In this document: positions 27,622 through 36,849 of the stretch, in pieces
How positions within the stretch are numbered: the stretch's first letter is position 1
Layout of the letters: every line of letters starts with the position of its first letter
DNA from: Aeromonas sp. FDAARGOS 1405
GTDB taxonomy: Bacteria; Pseudomonadota; Gammaproteobacteria; Enterobacterales; Aeromonadaceae
Direction of reading: 5' to 3'
NCBI RefSeq assembly: GCF_019048265.1
Contig: NZ_CP077311.1
Location: 2,737,001-2,801,000, forward strand
Length of the DNA: 64,000 bases
Translations under genes and position numbers: made by a program
The notes under the pieces: generated by a model
The model's database searches: none
The model's input: only the letters and a program-made list of their open reading frames with translations
What the model was told of the DNA's origin: nothing

Positions 27622-28989
27622 ATGACATATCGAGTCTTATGCCTGGCAGTGGCAGTCAGTGTGCTTGCAGCCTGTTCTTCCACTGCCCCACGTACTGACG
27701 CCGAGCTATCCCAAGCTGCAAAGCAGGGGGATGGCCGCGCCCAATATGAGCTGGCCAGACGGCTGGCAACCCAACCCGATTACCCCAATGCCATGCACTG
27801 GATGCAGCAAGCGGCTGAGCAGTCGGGCCCCTTGGCTGCCGATCAGCAGATCCGCGCCAACGCTGCGTGGCAAGTGGGTGACTGGTATCAGGCCGGGCTC
27901 GGTGAGCCCAAAAATCCGGCGCTCGCTACCCAGTGGTGGCAACGCTCTGCGCGGCTTGGCAACACCCATGCCAGTTATCGACTGGGCGTGATGTGCCAGG
28001 AGCAGCATCAAGGCAAACTGGTGAGTGAATGCCTCGACTGGTTCGAGCAGGCCGCCAAGCGGGATCATGCTGACGCTCAGCTGGTACTGGCCCGCTGGTA
28101 CAGCACCCAACCGGGGGCCGATACGGATGCCGTCAAGTGGCTTGAACGGTCCGCAGAGCTTGGCAACCGTGATGCCCAGTACCTGCTGGGCGAGCGCTAT
28201 GCGCAAGGTAAAGGGGTCGCCAAACGGCCGGATCTTGCGCAGCGCTGGAACGACAAGGCAGCAGCCCAGCAGCAACCGGACGCTTTGCTAAAGCAAGCCA
28301 GACAGGCCGCCCCTATCCATGGGTTCGCTGCCTATCAACGGGCTGCCAATGCCGGTTCTGCTGAAGCCGAGCTCTGGCTTGGCCAGGCTTATCTGGCCGG
28401 GGAGTTGGTATCAGCAGACCCTGCTTTGGGCCGTTACTGGCTGGAGCTGGCCGCTGCACACGGTTCCCATGAGGCCGAATATCAATTGAGTTTGCAGCAG
28501 GTAGACCGGGAGCAGCAGATCCACTGGTTAATGCGTGCTGCTGACGGTGGTGTGACCAGGGCATGGTTCGATCTGGCAGCACTGCAGCAGGAGCAAGGTG
28601 AACTGGAGCAGGCCAGAGCCAGCTATGCCAAGGCCGCCCGGAAAGGGAATAGGGCTGCACTCTATGCCTACGGTGAAATGCTGCGTTTGGGGCAAGGGGG
28701 TAAAGAAGATTACGCGTTGGCACTCAAGCAGTATCGGCAGGCGGCCCAACAGGGTGATCGTATGGCGCAATACCGGATGGGAACCATGCGTGAAGAGGGA
28801 CTGGGGGCTCCGCGTAACCGGGTACATGCCTATGCCTGGCTGTCATTGGCGGCAACAGAAGGGATGCCGGAGGCGGTGCAGGCTCGTGACGAGCTGGAAG
28901 CAGCGATGACCAGGCCGGAAGTCAAACAGGCGCAGAAACTTTCAGAGCACTGGTTTGGCAAGATGCCATCACCGGCGAGGACAAGCTAA
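27622..28989 (+). CDS. Sel1-repeat lipoprotein at the end of the effector island
   Basis: 455 residues from the ATG at 27622 (GAAGGA about 10 bases upstream). A lipoprotein signal peptide is seen (LAVAVSVLAAC, Cys near residue 18). The rest is a solenoid of Sel1-like repeats, for example GNRDAQYLLGERYAQGKG and GDRMAQYRMGTMREEGLG. Such repeats mediate protein-protein contacts. It lies on the same strand 114 bases after the immunity array and before a strand switch, so it may belong to the T6SS island. Sel1 proteins do occur beside T6SS effectors in other bacteria, but no function in secretion or immunity can be read from the sequence. Confidence 0.8.
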   Translation: MTYRVLCLAVAVSVLAACSSTAPRTDAELSQAAKQGDGRAQYELARRLATQPDYPNAMHWMQQAAEQSGPLAADQQIRANAAWQVGDWYQAGLGEPKNPALATQWWQRSARLGNTHASYRLGVMCQEQHQGKLVSECLDWFEQAAKRDHADAQLVLARWYSTQPGADTDAVKWLERSAELGNRDAQYLLGERYAQGKGVAKRPDLAQRWNDKAAAQQQPDALLKQARQAAPIHGFAAYQRAANAGSAEAELWLGQAYLAGELVSADPALGRYWLELAAAHGSHEAEYQLSLQQVDREQQIHWLMRAADGGVTRAWFDLAALQQEQGELEQARASYAKAARKGNRAALYAYGEMLRLGQGGKEDYALALKQYRQAAQQGDRMAQYRMGTMREEGLGAPRNRVHAYAWLSLAATEGMPEAVQARDELEAAMTRPEVKQAQKLSEHWFGKMPSPARTS

Positions 28990-29048
28990 ACAGCGTAGCT
29001 GCGGGCTCCGGCCTTTTTCTGAATCGAGGTCAGAACGATACGATCGCA

Positions 29049-29073
29049 GCCCCTCTTCAGCGGGAAGAGGGGC
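29049..29073. terminator. Hairpin between the Sel1 gene and scsD
   Basis: 10-bp perfect stem GCCCCTCTTC / GAAGAGGGGC with 5-base loop, lying between convergent genes. No strong T-run on either side, so terminator function is only likely by position. Confidence 0.45.
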
Positions 29074-29100
29074 CGCAATAGTGCTCCCTGGCGGGCCGAG

Positions 29101-29625
29101 TTAGCCGAGGCTGGCCCAGGCCAACCGCAGTTTCAGTCCCGGGCCCGAGCTCCAGCCAGTGGTGGAGCTCACCACTTTACCCTGCTTGATGATGAGGAAG
29201 CTGGGGGTGACGCTCACCTGCCAGCGGGCGGCAAGGTCGCCATGCTCATCATTGTGGGTCGGGAAGGTCAGCCCCTTCCTGGCCATCCCCTGCTGCAACC
29301 TGGCTTGGTCGCCGGAGCGCAGCGCCACTGTCAGCACGTTTTCGCCGTCTCGCCATAGCTGCTCCACTGTCGGTGTGGTAACACGGCAGACTGCGCACCA
29401 GCTGGCCCAGTAATAGATCAGCAGTGGTCTGTCCCGACTCATTGTCTGCAGGTCGGCCAGAGTGCCATCTTGCAGCAGCAGTTGAGGCAGCGGGCTTTCC
29501 TCTGGCAGCGCCGGACTGCGCCAGAGGTCCAGCGCTGTCGAGATAATCACCGCCAACAGCAGCAGCCAGAGGGCTTCCTTGCTCCAGCGGCGCAGACGGA
29601 GGATCCGGGATGATGTTGCTGTCAT
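29101..29625 (-). CDS. scsD: ScsD, membrane-anchored thioredoxin-like protein
   Basis: 174 residues. One N-terminal membrane anchor (LWLLLLAVIISTALDLW) is followed by a TlpA/ResA-like thioredoxin fold facing the periplasm, with the active site WCAVC after LLIYYWAS and a cis-Pro region SVTPSFLI. Scs proteins (suppressor of copper sensitivity) handle periplasmic disulfides under copper stress; ScsD receives electrons from the ScsB hub. Its ATG overlaps the stop of the preceding 49-codon ORF, and that ORF overlaps the scsB stop, so the three are translationally coupled. Confidence 0.88.
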   Translation of the reverse strand: MTATSSRILRLRRWSKEALWLLLLAVIISTALDLWRSPALPEESPLPQLLLQDGTLADLQTMSRDRPLLIYYWASWCAVCRVTTPTVEQLWRDGENVLTVALRSGDQARLQQGMARKGLTFPTHNDEHGDLAARWQVSVTPSFLIIKQGKVVSSTTGWSSGPGLKLRLAWASLG

Positions 29626-29771
29626 GACTGCCCCTTGATGACCAGTGCGTTTTTGACGTTGCGCCCGAGCGCTACATGAGGGAGATCAGCCGATTGCCGA
29701 TAATTTCCCCCTTGCGCTGCGGGTATGCCCCGCTCTCCCGGCAGGGTCTGTATGAGCAGGATATATCTCAT
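29622..29771 (-). CDS. 49-codon ORF in the place of scsC
   Basis: It starts in an ATGA overlap with the scsB stop, with AGGAG 8 bases before the ATG, and ends in an ATGA overlap with the scsD start, so the ribosome path scsB-ORF-scsD is unbroken. The product starts MRYILLIQTLPGER and matches nothing I know. In Salmonella and Proteus an scsC gene of about 200 codons (soluble DsbA-like isomerase) stands here. The ORF may be the in-frame residue of a large internal scsC deletion; it could equally be a new small protein. Confidence 0.45.
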   Translation of the reverse strand: MRYILLIQTLPGERGIPAAQGGNYRQSADLPHVALGRNVKNALVIKGQS

Positions 29772-31810
29772 CTTGTTTCTCCTTGAACAGGGGCGTTCGC
29801 AGCGTGCTCCAGAGTGGCCAGCAGAGTTGCACGGTCCAGCAGGGGAGAGAGGATCTCGCCACCCGGTAGCCCGGGGCCATAGATTTGGTTGAAAGGAATG
29901 GCCACACTGCCGCGTTGGCGCAAGAAGCCGGCGATGCTGTCGGAGGGGCGGCTCCAATCCCCGCGCAAGGCCACCACATCGGGGGCACTCAGGGCTCGTT
30001 GCACATCATCGCGCAGCAGCACGTTGAATTTGTTGGCTTTGCAGGTGATGCACCAGTCGGCGGTCACATCGACGAAGACCCGCTTGTGTTGTGCCAGGGC
30101 GTCCTGGATGGCCTGCTCCGAGAGTGGCTGCCAGTTGACGGTATCCTGTGGTGGTTTGCCCTCCATGGTGAAGGCGCCGCCGAGCAGCAGGGCTGCGGCC
30201 AGCAAGCAGCCCAGCGCCAGCCCCAGGGTTACACCGCGAATACCGTGGCGCCATACGACCGCCAGCAGCAGGGCTGCCAGTATCAGAGTCATCAGGATCA
30301 CCACCCCGTTATGGCCGATATGGTTGCCAAGCAGGCTGAGCAGCCAGAAGCTGGAGCCCAGCATCATCAGGCCGAGCAGGATGCGCAGGCGCCCCATCCA
30401 GCGTCCCGGTTTTGGCAGCCAGAGCGCGAGACGGGGCAGGGCGGCGATGAGCAGCCATGGCAGGCTCATGCCAATCCCCAGTGCGGTAAAGACAAGCCAG
30501 AGTTGACCGGATGGTGCCCCGAGCGCAAAGGCGACTGCGGTACCAAGGAAAGGGGCGGAGCAGGGGGTTGCAAGCAGAGTGGCAAAGCAGCCCTGCAGAA
30601 AGTGACCGGCCATGCCGTTGCCACCCGCGGTTGCCAGGCGGGTGTTGACATTGCTGGATAACCTGATCTCGAACAGCCCCAGCAGGTTGGCACAGAACAG
30701 CAAGGTCACCACGACCATGAAGCCGATAAACCAGACGCTCTGGAACTGGATACCCCAGCCGACGGCCCCCTGGGTGGCGCGCAGCAGGGTGCTCATCAGT
30801 GCCAGCGTCCAAAAGGAGACCAGGATACCTGCGCTTGCCGCCAGGAACTGCAAGCGAACCGGGCGACGCTCACGGGTCTCCAGTTGCAGTACTGATCCCA
30901 GCTTGAGGGCCAGCACCGGCAACACACAGGGCATCAGGTTGAGAATAAGCCCACCAAGCAGTGCAGCCCCCAGGATCCAGCGCAGCGAGTGGCCACCAGC
31001 GGGTAGTGGCAGGGGATCACCTATGGTGACCTGGCGCTGCCAGGCTTCATCACCATTGACCAGTACCACGCCCAATTGCTGATGACGGATATCCGGTGCA
31101 TCCCCTTGCCAGCCATCGCTGACCGGAATGCGGGCAATCAGGGTATTGCCCTGCACCTCCAGGCTGGGCTCGCCAAACTCGACCCCCTCCAGCTGCTGGA
31201 GGAAAATCTGCGGAGCCCGCCACCCCTCTTGCTGCTTAGCGCTCAGCTGTAGCCGGTTTTGCTGGTAGCCGGCCTGGAGGTTGACGCTCTTGGGCATGGC
31301 TTGTGGCAGCTTGCTCATCGCCTGTGCATAGGCAAGATCGAACCCGTCCGGTGCCGTACCATCCAGAGCAAGGGCAAAAGGGTAGTCGGTCAGGATGCAG
31401 ACGTTGCTGCAGGTTGAAAGGCGTAATGTGCCGGTCAACTCTTTGCGGTTGCCATGGCCAAGGCTGATGGGAAAGGTAACGGCCTGCTGATACCCCTGGG
31501 TCGACATGCCGCTGACCGCGAATCGCTCTGGCACTGGCCAGTGCCATTGTTGAGTGAGTTGGGGATCATCCCAGAGAATTTCAGGGGCAATTCCCCCTTC
31601 ACCCGGGTTTTGCCAATAGGTTTTCCAGCCGGACTCGAGTGCCAGACTGAGCAGCATCCGGGGCTGTGCCGGATCCCGGCTATCTGCTTGCAGCCGGATT
31701 TGTGCGTGATCGTTGCGGGGGCTGGTGAGCCAGCCGGTATCGCTGGCCAATCCGATGGATTGCCACAGCAGGCTGCCCAGCAAGAGGGCAGTCTTGAAGA
31801 TGTTTGACAT
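29768..31810 (-). CDS. scsB: ScsB, DsbD-like transmembrane thiol oxidoreductase
   Basis: 680 residues. A signal peptide (MSNIFKTALLLGSLLWQ) is followed by a periplasmic N-terminal domain carrying LRLSTCSNVC, eight or so membrane helices (~275-555) with the LMPCVLPV and TPCSAPFLG cysteine motifs of the DsbD/CcdA family, and a C-terminal thioredoxin domain with DVTADWCITCKAN. ScsB passes electrons from cytoplasmic thioredoxin to periplasmic partners, ScsC and ScsD in other species. Here only ScsD is encoded next to it. All paired cysteines are present. Confidence 0.92.
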   Translation of the reverse strand: MSNIFKTALLLGSLLWQSIGLASDTGWLTSPRNDHAQIRLQADSRDPAQPRMLLSLALESGWKTYWQNPGEGGIAPEILWDDPQLTQQWHWPVPERFAVSGMSTQGYQQAVTFPISLGHGNRKELTGTLRLSTCSNVCILTDYPFALALDGTAPDGFDLAYAQAMSKLPQAMPKSVNLQAGYQQNRLQLSAKQQEGWRAPQIFLQQLEGVEFGEPSLEVQGNTLIARIPVSDGWQGDAPDIRHQQLGVVLVNGDEAWQRQVTIGDPLPLPAGGHSLRWILGAALLGGLILNLMPCVLPVLALKLGSVLQLETRERRPVRLQFLAASAGILVSFWTLALMSTLLRATQGAVGWGIQFQSVWFIGFMVVVTLLFCANLLGLFEIRLSSNVNTRLATAGGNGMAGHFLQGCFATLLATPCSAPFLGTAVAFALGAPSGQLWLVFTALGIGMSLPWLLIAALPRLALWLPKPGRWMGRLRILLGLMMLGSSFWLLSLLGNHIGHNGVVILMTLILAALLLAVVWRHGIRGVTLGLALGCLLAAALLLGGAFTMEGKPPQDTVNWQPLSEQAIQDALAQHKRVFVDVTADWCITCKANKFNVLLRDDVQRALSAPDVVALRGDWSRPSDSIAGFLRQRGSVAIPFNQIYGPGLPGGEILSPLLDRATLLATLEHAANAPVQGETR

Positions 31811-31860
31811 GGTGTTGTCTCTTGAAAATGAAAGTCAGGGTTGTTTAAGCCGCGACTGAC

Positions 31861-32241
31861 TCATTCTCGCCAGACACAAAGGGTGAGATGAAGCCGCCGT
31901 TCTGGCGGAGAGATATTTCTGGGTGGGGGGAGGGGGGGCGAGCAACGGGGCAGTGGTGCCAGCAGGGCGATCAGGAATGCGATGGCAAAGAAGATCTGTT
32001 CGGCGCATTGCAGGCTGGCGGCACTGAGCCACTTGCCGTTGAGATGGCAACTGCTGGGTTGCGGCGTTGCGGCGCGGCCATCCTCATCGACATCGATGGC
32101 GGAGGATGGGGCGGTCAGCATATGGCAGCCAGCGGCTATCTCCAGCTGAGCCAGCCTGGTCAGCGGCTGTAGTGCACAATTGAGCAGCAGAATGCAGACC
32201 AGCAGCAGGAGTCTTGTCGCCACGCGTTGTCGCAAAATCAT
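31861..32241 (-). CDS. Small membrane protein heading the scs operon (DUF2946-like)
   Basis: 126 residues, ATG at 32241 with AGGAG 5 bases upstream. Two hydrophobic stretches (RLLLLVCILLLNCALQ and AEQIFFAIAFLIALLAPLP) flank a polar loop with several Cys and His (AAGCHMLTA; SSCHLNGKW). The C-terminus RRLHLTLCVWRE resembles that of the small protein heading the copper-efflux operon (60139-60648: PRRHLMLSVLRH). Function unknown; context and Cys/His content suggest metal sensing or handling. It lies about 50 bases upstream of scsB on the same strand. Confidence 0.65.
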   Translation of the reverse strand: MILRQRVATRLLLLVCILLLNCALQPLTRLAQLEIAAGCHMLTAPSSAIDVDEDGRAATPQPSSCHLNGKWLSAASLQCAEQIFFAIAFLIALLAPLPRCSPPLPPPRNISPPERRLHLTLCVWRE

Positions 32242-32655
32242 GTTGCTCCTGCCTTCTTGGAATGGGGCACATCCTATCGATCAATGACAGCCCGGGCAAG
32301 CCGGTCGGATGGATCCCCGTTTCTTGCAACCGGTGAGTTGCCACCCAGCCCTCGTAACTGGCCGAGTACCGAGCGTGCTGGCCAGATCAGTCTGCCAATG
32401 CTCCGGACAAGGGCAATCGCTCCGCTACCAACAGTCAGTGATGTTCCGCGCATGCAGGCAGTCAGTGTAAAGAGAACCCGTCGAGTACTGAATGGACATT
32501 GGGATATGGGGACCCATGTCGAGACGAGAGAAAGGCCAGGCTGAAGATGGTTCATTTGGCGCAAAATCATCTCTTTTGGTCGCCAAATATTGAAAGCGTT
32601 TTCAGAAATCCTTTTCAACTGTGATCCGCTTCAAAGCTTTTTCGGGCGCCAACCT
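32242..32655. other. Gene-poor stretch between scs operon and SNF2 gene
   Basis: Holds the divergent promoter region of the scs operon. ORFs of 105 and 114 codons overlap antisense to each other here, with no recognisable motif and no convincing ribosome sites; neither is called. A TTGAAA at 32590-32595 could be a -35 element for the downstream RNA, but no good -10 was found. Confidence 0.4.
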
Positions 32656-32779
32656 CTAGCATTGGCCCCACGAATTAGGGGCTAGCGCTCCCGATTTTCC
32701 CGCTGTGGGAGGTAACCGGATGATCCGGCTATTTCCTTCGTTACTTTCGACGGTCATCACGGATGGCCGTTTTTTTTTT
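32656..32779 (+). ncRNA. Candidate structured leader RNA or small RNA
   Basis: Four consecutive hairpins: GCCCC/GGGGC (32665-32682), CTCCC/GGGAG (32688-32711), CCGGA-TGA-TCCGG (32716-32728), and CGGTCATC/GATGGCCG (32751-32769) followed by ten T. The last is a textbook intrinsic terminator only about 80 bases upstream of the SNF2 gene. The density of structure ending in a terminator is what a short RNA or attenuated leader would show. It matches no riboswitch or sRNA class I can name, and the promoter is unclear. Confidence 0.4.
32751..32779 (+). terminator. Intrinsic terminator upstream of the SNF2 gene
   Basis: 8-bp stem CGGTCATC / GATGGCCG (one G-U pair) with loop ACG and a T10 tract at 32770-32779. 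Confidence 0.85.
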
Positions 32780-32858
32780 GAGTTATTTCACGGTAAAGGG
32801 TCGAGTGGCTGACGCTTTCCCGTTAAAATTCCGCTTTTGCATCTGCCCGTGAGTCTTG

Positions 32859-35800
32859 ATGTCTGCCTCCACCCTCTCCCCGGATAGTTATCTGCTGCTC
32901 AGTGCCTTGCAACTGCAGCGTGTCGCCAGTACCCGTCTGTTACAAGATACGCTGGGGGCGGGCCATGAGCTCGCCAGCCACCTGACCCGGCTCCATGACG
33001 CCGGCCTTGTCAGATTGCGCGGGGAGCAGCAGTGGAGCCTGACTGCAGAGGGGACGCTGGCGCTGATCCTGGGGGTGCGGGCTGGGCTTTGTGCTGCCCC
33101 TGACTGGAGCCGGGTCTCCTCGGTGACCGGCCAGGATCTGGTGCACGGGCTGGTGCGCGAGCTTTGCAGGGGCAAGGCGGGCGAGATCCCGGCTTTCTTC
33201 TCTCCCGGTGATCTGCTCACACTGCTCGATACCGCAGATGCCCATCTGCTGCTGGCGGGTTCCAGCCCCGCCTGGCAGCAACTGTTGCTGGAGCACTTCT
33301 CGCTGCAGCTGCTTCTCGATGCCCCTTATGAAGAGCACTGGCCGCTGGCCAATGCGCTAGTGCGCTGTGCCCCCGAGGTGCAGGCGCAAGGTAAGGCGTT
33401 TGAGGCGGAGTGGCGCTGGCTCTGTGGGGATGGCGAAAGCACCGATTCCAGCCTGTTGTGGCCTGCCCTGCAGGCGGTTGCCTCGCAGGGGGAGTGTGGC
33501 CCTTTGGGTGAGCGGTTGCTCACGGCTCTGGGCCAGTGGCAGGCCGAGGGTCATGAGGGGCAGTGGCCGCGTGCCTTCAGTGCTTTGCTCTGGCTCGGCT
33601 GGTTGCAGCAGGCAGACCCCGTCATTGCCAGCGAGCAGCGCAAGAAGTGGCAGCGCAGCCTTGGCGGACAATTTCCGCTGCTGGCCGATCTGCTCAGCCA
33701 GTGGGCCGGTGAGCGGCATGGGCAGGCGGTCGGGCTGTTCGATACCCTGCAACTGCCGGTGGAGGAGCTGCACTGGGGCTATCTCTGGCTCGATCTCTGC
33801 GCGCTGGCCCGTCACGGCGCCCAGAGCGCGCAGGTGGCCATGCTGCACAAGTGGGATCTCTCCCACCTGCTTGACGCCGAACCCCATCATCGGCTGATGG
33901 CGTTTTGTCAGGATCTGCTGCGCCTGCTGCTGGGAGAGGGGGCCAAAGGGGCGCCACTCTGCCAGCTGCGCAACAGCGAGGCCGAAGACGAAGAGTCAGA
34001 AGAGGAAGGCGGCGAGGAGAAGGGGGCAGCCTCCGCCAGCTGGCTCAACTGGCTGCAGGGGCTGGGACGTGCCAGCGGTGTGCGCAAGCCGCAGGAGCGG
34101 CTGGTGTGGCTGCTTCACGCCGATGGCCCCGAGCTGGAGTGCAAGATCCAGAAACTCAGCACCAAGGGGGAGTGGACGGCGGGCCGCCGGGTCGATCCCA
34201 CCCTGCTCTCCACCCAGTATGCGGCGCTGCTCGATGAGCACGACTGGGCAGTGGTGCGCACCCTGCCGCGGGTGATGGGACGCTTGCCCCGGGATGTCTG
34301 GGCGCCGCTGGCCGATCACCCCCGCCTGTTCAACGCCAAGGGGCAGAAGCTGCAGCTCGCCATCACGGCGCCGCTGCTGCAGATTATCGCGACCGAAGAG
34401 GGGATGAGTGCCTTGCTGATCCCAGATGCAGCCGCCCGCGGGGCCCATATCATGCCGCTGGCGCAGGATCTGTGGCAGCTCATCCTCACCCCGCAGCCGC
34501 TGCTCGACCGTTTGCCAGCGCTCGAATCCATCCCGCTGCTGCCCGCCGAGGGGATGAGCGAGTTGCAGCGCACTCTGGACGGGATCGCCGATCTGCCTTG
34601 GCACAGCCAGGTTGAGGGATTGCACGGCAATGCCGAACTGGCCCCCTGGCCGGGCATTCCTTCGGTGCAGCTCGATTGGCAGGATGGCCAGCTGGCGGTC
34701 AAGCTGGTGACCCGTTTTGACGAGTTGCCTCCCCAGCCTCTGGGCAAGGGGGAGAGCATCATCCGTCAAGGGATCAAGGGTAACCACTATTGGCAGCGGG
34801 ATCTCGGAGCCGAGAAGGGGCAGGCCCAACTGCTGCGCAATCAGCTTCCCATCGATCTGCCCGGCAGCGAGTGGCGCCTTGAAGGAGAGCAGGCACTGGC
34901 ATTGGTCAATGCCCTGCCGGAGCTGGTGGATACCGGTGTGGTCATTCACTGGCATCAGGACAGCACCCGCCTCAAGAGCCTCGATGAAGCGGCACTGAGC
35001 CTGCGCATCGAGCGGCGGCAGGACTGGTTCCAGGTCGAAGGGGCGCTGGCCCTCGATGAGCATCAGATCCTCGATTTGCGCCTGATCCTGCGTCAGCTGA
35101 CCCCGGGTCAGCGCACCGTCCAGCTCGACGAAAAGACCAGCCTGATGCTGAGCGACAAGCTGGTGGAGCGGCTTTCCATGCTGGGGGCCATGCTCGACGA
35201 CGAGCAGCGGATCAACCACAAGCTGGCCTATCCGCTTACCCGTCTGCTCTCGGTCATCACCACCGAGGGGGATACGGCATGGCAATCTCTGCAGCAGGAG
35301 TGGCAGCAGGAGGTATCCTGCCCGCCGGAGCTGCTCACCGCGCTGCGGGATTACCAGAAGGAGGGGGTGCGCTGGATGGCGACCCTGGCCCATCACGGTT
35401 TTGGCGCCTGTCTGGCCGATGACATGGGTCTTGGCAAGACGTTGCAGGCGCTTATCGTGCTGCGCATGCGCCAGCACCTTGGCCCTGCGCTGGTAGTGGT
35501 GCCCAAGTCGGTAGTCACCAACTGGCAGGAGGAGGTGGCCCGTTTCGCCCCCGAGCTGGAGGTGGTGATCTTTGACAATCCCGCCGAGCGCGAGCGCATT
35601 ATTCGCGATGCCAAAGCGGGGCAGGTGATCATCATCAATTACGGTATGCTCGGCAGTCTGGCGGAGGCGCTCAAGGGGCGTCGCTGGCCCTCCATGGTGC
35701 TCGATGAGGCACAACAGATCAAAAACGCCGGTACCCAGCGCGCCAAGTTGTTGTTCCAGCTGGAAGGGGATTTTCGCCTCGCCCTCTCCGGCACGCCCAT

Positions 35801-36695
35801 CGAGAACCATCTGGGGGAGTTGTGGAGCCTCTTTACCTTTATCAACCCGGGGTTGCTCGGCAGCCTTGGCGAGTTCAAGCGCCGCTTTGGCAAGGCGGTC
35901 AAGGATCCCCAGCATATGGCGTTGCTGCGGGCGGTGATCAGCCCCTTCATCCTCCGTCGTCTCAAGCAGGAGGTGTTGACCGAGCTGCCAGACAAGACCG
36001 AGATCATTCACCACATCAGCCTCTCCCCCGAAGAGCGTCAGCTCTACGAGGCGACCCGGCGTGAAGTGGTGCAGCAGGTGCAAAGTGCCGATGGTCGTGC
36101 CCTGATGCATGTGTTGAGTGGCCTGACCCGGTTGCGCCGGCTTTGCTGTTCGCCGGAGCTGGTGATGCCCGAGTGGTCGCAAACCAGCAGCAAGCTGGAT
36201 GAGGCGATGGCCCTGCTGGAAGAGGCGATCGACGGTGGTCATCGGGTGCTGGTGTTCAGCCAGTTCGTCGACCTTCTGAGTCTGTTGCGGGCCCGCATCG
36301 AGCAGAAATCTTGGGATTATTGTTATCTGGATGGCGGCTGTTCGGCCAAGGCGCGGCAGGACTCTATCCTGCGTTTTCGCCACGAGGAGGTGCCGCTGTT
36401 CCTCATCAGCCTCAAGGCGGGGGGCACCGGCCTCAACCTCACCCAGGCCGATACCGTGCTGCACCTCGATCCCTGGTGGAACCCGGCGGTGGAAGATCAG
36501 GCGAGCGATCGGGCGCACCGGATGGGCCAGACCCAGCCGGTGACCGTCTATCGGCTGGTGTGCGAGCAGACGGTGGAGGAGAAGATCGTCGCCCTGCACG
36601 ACGAGAAGCGGGCGCTGGCCGATGGCCTGCTGAGCGGCCAGTCCGAGGTGCGCGGGCTAGATGTGGAGAGCTTGCGGGCCCTGCTGATGGGCTGA
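32859..36695 (+). CDS. SNF2-family DNA helicase/translocase
   Basis: 1278 residues from the ATG at 32859 (directly preceded by an in-frame TTG). The C-terminal ~450 residues hold the Swi2/Snf2 engine: motif I DMGLGKT near residue 855, motif II DEAQ near 948, SGTPIEN, and motif VI SDRAHRMGQ near 1215. The long N-terminal ~800 residues start with a winged-helix-like segment (RLLQDTLGAGHELASHLTRL) and include an acidic run (SEAEDEESEEEGGEE) near residue 375. Bacterial members translocate on DNA and may remodel RNA polymerase or repair complexes; RapA/HepA is a relative. Single-gene unit between two terminators. Confidence 0.9.
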   Translation: MSASTLSPDSYLLLSALQLQRVASTRLLQDTLGAGHELASHLTRLHDAGLVRLRGEQQWSLTAEGTLALILGVRAGLCAAPDWSRVSSVTGQDLVHGLVRELCRGKAGEIPAFFSPGDLLTLLDTADAHLLLAGSSPAWQQLLLEHFSLQLLLDAPYEEHWPLANALVRCAPEVQAQGKAFEAEWRWLCGDGESTDSSLLWPALQAVASQGECGPLGERLLTALGQWQAEGHEGQWPRAFSALLWLGWLQQADPVIASEQRKKWQRSLGGQFPLLADLLSQWAGERHGQAVGLFDTLQLPVEELHWGYLWLDLCALARHGAQSAQVAMLHKWDLSHLLDAEPHHRLMAFCQDLLRLLLGEGAKGAPLCQLRNSEAEDEESEEEGGEEKGAASASWLNWLQGLGRASGVRKPQERLVWLLHADGPELECKIQKLSTKGEWTAGRRVDPTLLSTQYAALLDEHDWAVVRTLPRVMGRLPRDVWAPLADHPRLFNAKGQKLQLAITAPLLQIIATEEGMSALLIPDAAARGAHIMPLAQDLWQLILTPQPLLDRLPALESIPLLPAEGMSELQRTLDGIADLPWHSQVEGLHGNAELAPWPGIPSVQLDWQDGQLAVKLVTRFDELPPQPLGKGESIIRQGIKGNHYWQRDLGAEKGQAQLLRNQLPIDLPGSEWRLEGEQALALVNALPELVDTGVVIHWHQDSTRLKSLDEAALSLRIERRQDWFQVEGALALDEHQILDLRLILRQLTPGQRTVQLDEKTSLMLSDKLVERLSMLGAMLDDEQRINHKLAYPLTRLLSVITTEGDTAWQSLQQEWQQEVSCPPELLTALRDYQKEGVRWMATLAHHGFGACLADDMGLGKTLQALIVLRMRQHLGPALVVVPKSVVTNWQEEVARFAPELEVVIFDNPAERERIIRDAKAGQVIIINYGMLGSLAEALKGRRWPSMVLDEAQQIKNAGTQRAKLLFQLEGDFRLALSGTPIENHLGELWSLFTFINPGLLGSLGEFKRRFGKAVKDPQHMALLRAVISPFILRRLKQEVLTELPDKTEIIHHISLSPEERQLYEATRREVVQQVQSADGRALMHVLSGLTRLRRLCCSPELVMPEWSQTSSKLDEAMALLEEAIDGGHRVLVFSQFVDLLSLLRARIEQKSWDYCYLDGGCSAKARQDSILRFRHEEVPLFLISLKAGGTGLNLTQADTVLHLDPWWNPAVEDQASDRAHRMGQTQPVTVYRLVCEQTVEEKIVALHDEKRALADGLLSGQSEVRGLDVESLRALLMG

Positions 36696-36732
36696 TTGGC
36701 GACGCCACCTTTCATACCTCCTATCGATACAG

Positions 36733-36766
36733 AAAAGGGAGAACATCCAGAGATGTTCTCCCTTTT
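36733..36766. terminator. Bidirectional terminator after SNF2 and tus
   Basis: Perfect 15-bp stem AAAAGGGAGAACATC / GATGTTCTCCCTTTT with 4-base loop CAGA; the A-run and T-run let it act on both strands between convergent genes. Confidence 0.9.
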
Positions 36767-36849
36767 CTTATTTGGGATACAGATGCGGGATACTCGTTTA
36801 TCGCGGAAAGGCGGCCCGGTTATCCCAGATCCAGCTATCCCAGATCCAG

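Noticed and set aside
32274..32618. 114-codon - strand ORF in the scs/SNF2 intergenic region
   Set aside because: No recognisable domain, no good ribosome site, and it overlaps an equally featureless + strand ORF; nothing favours it over chance.
33996..36599. 867-codon open frame on the - strand opposite the SNF2 helicase
   Set aside because: Same shadow pattern; the + strand encodes all helicase motifs in order.
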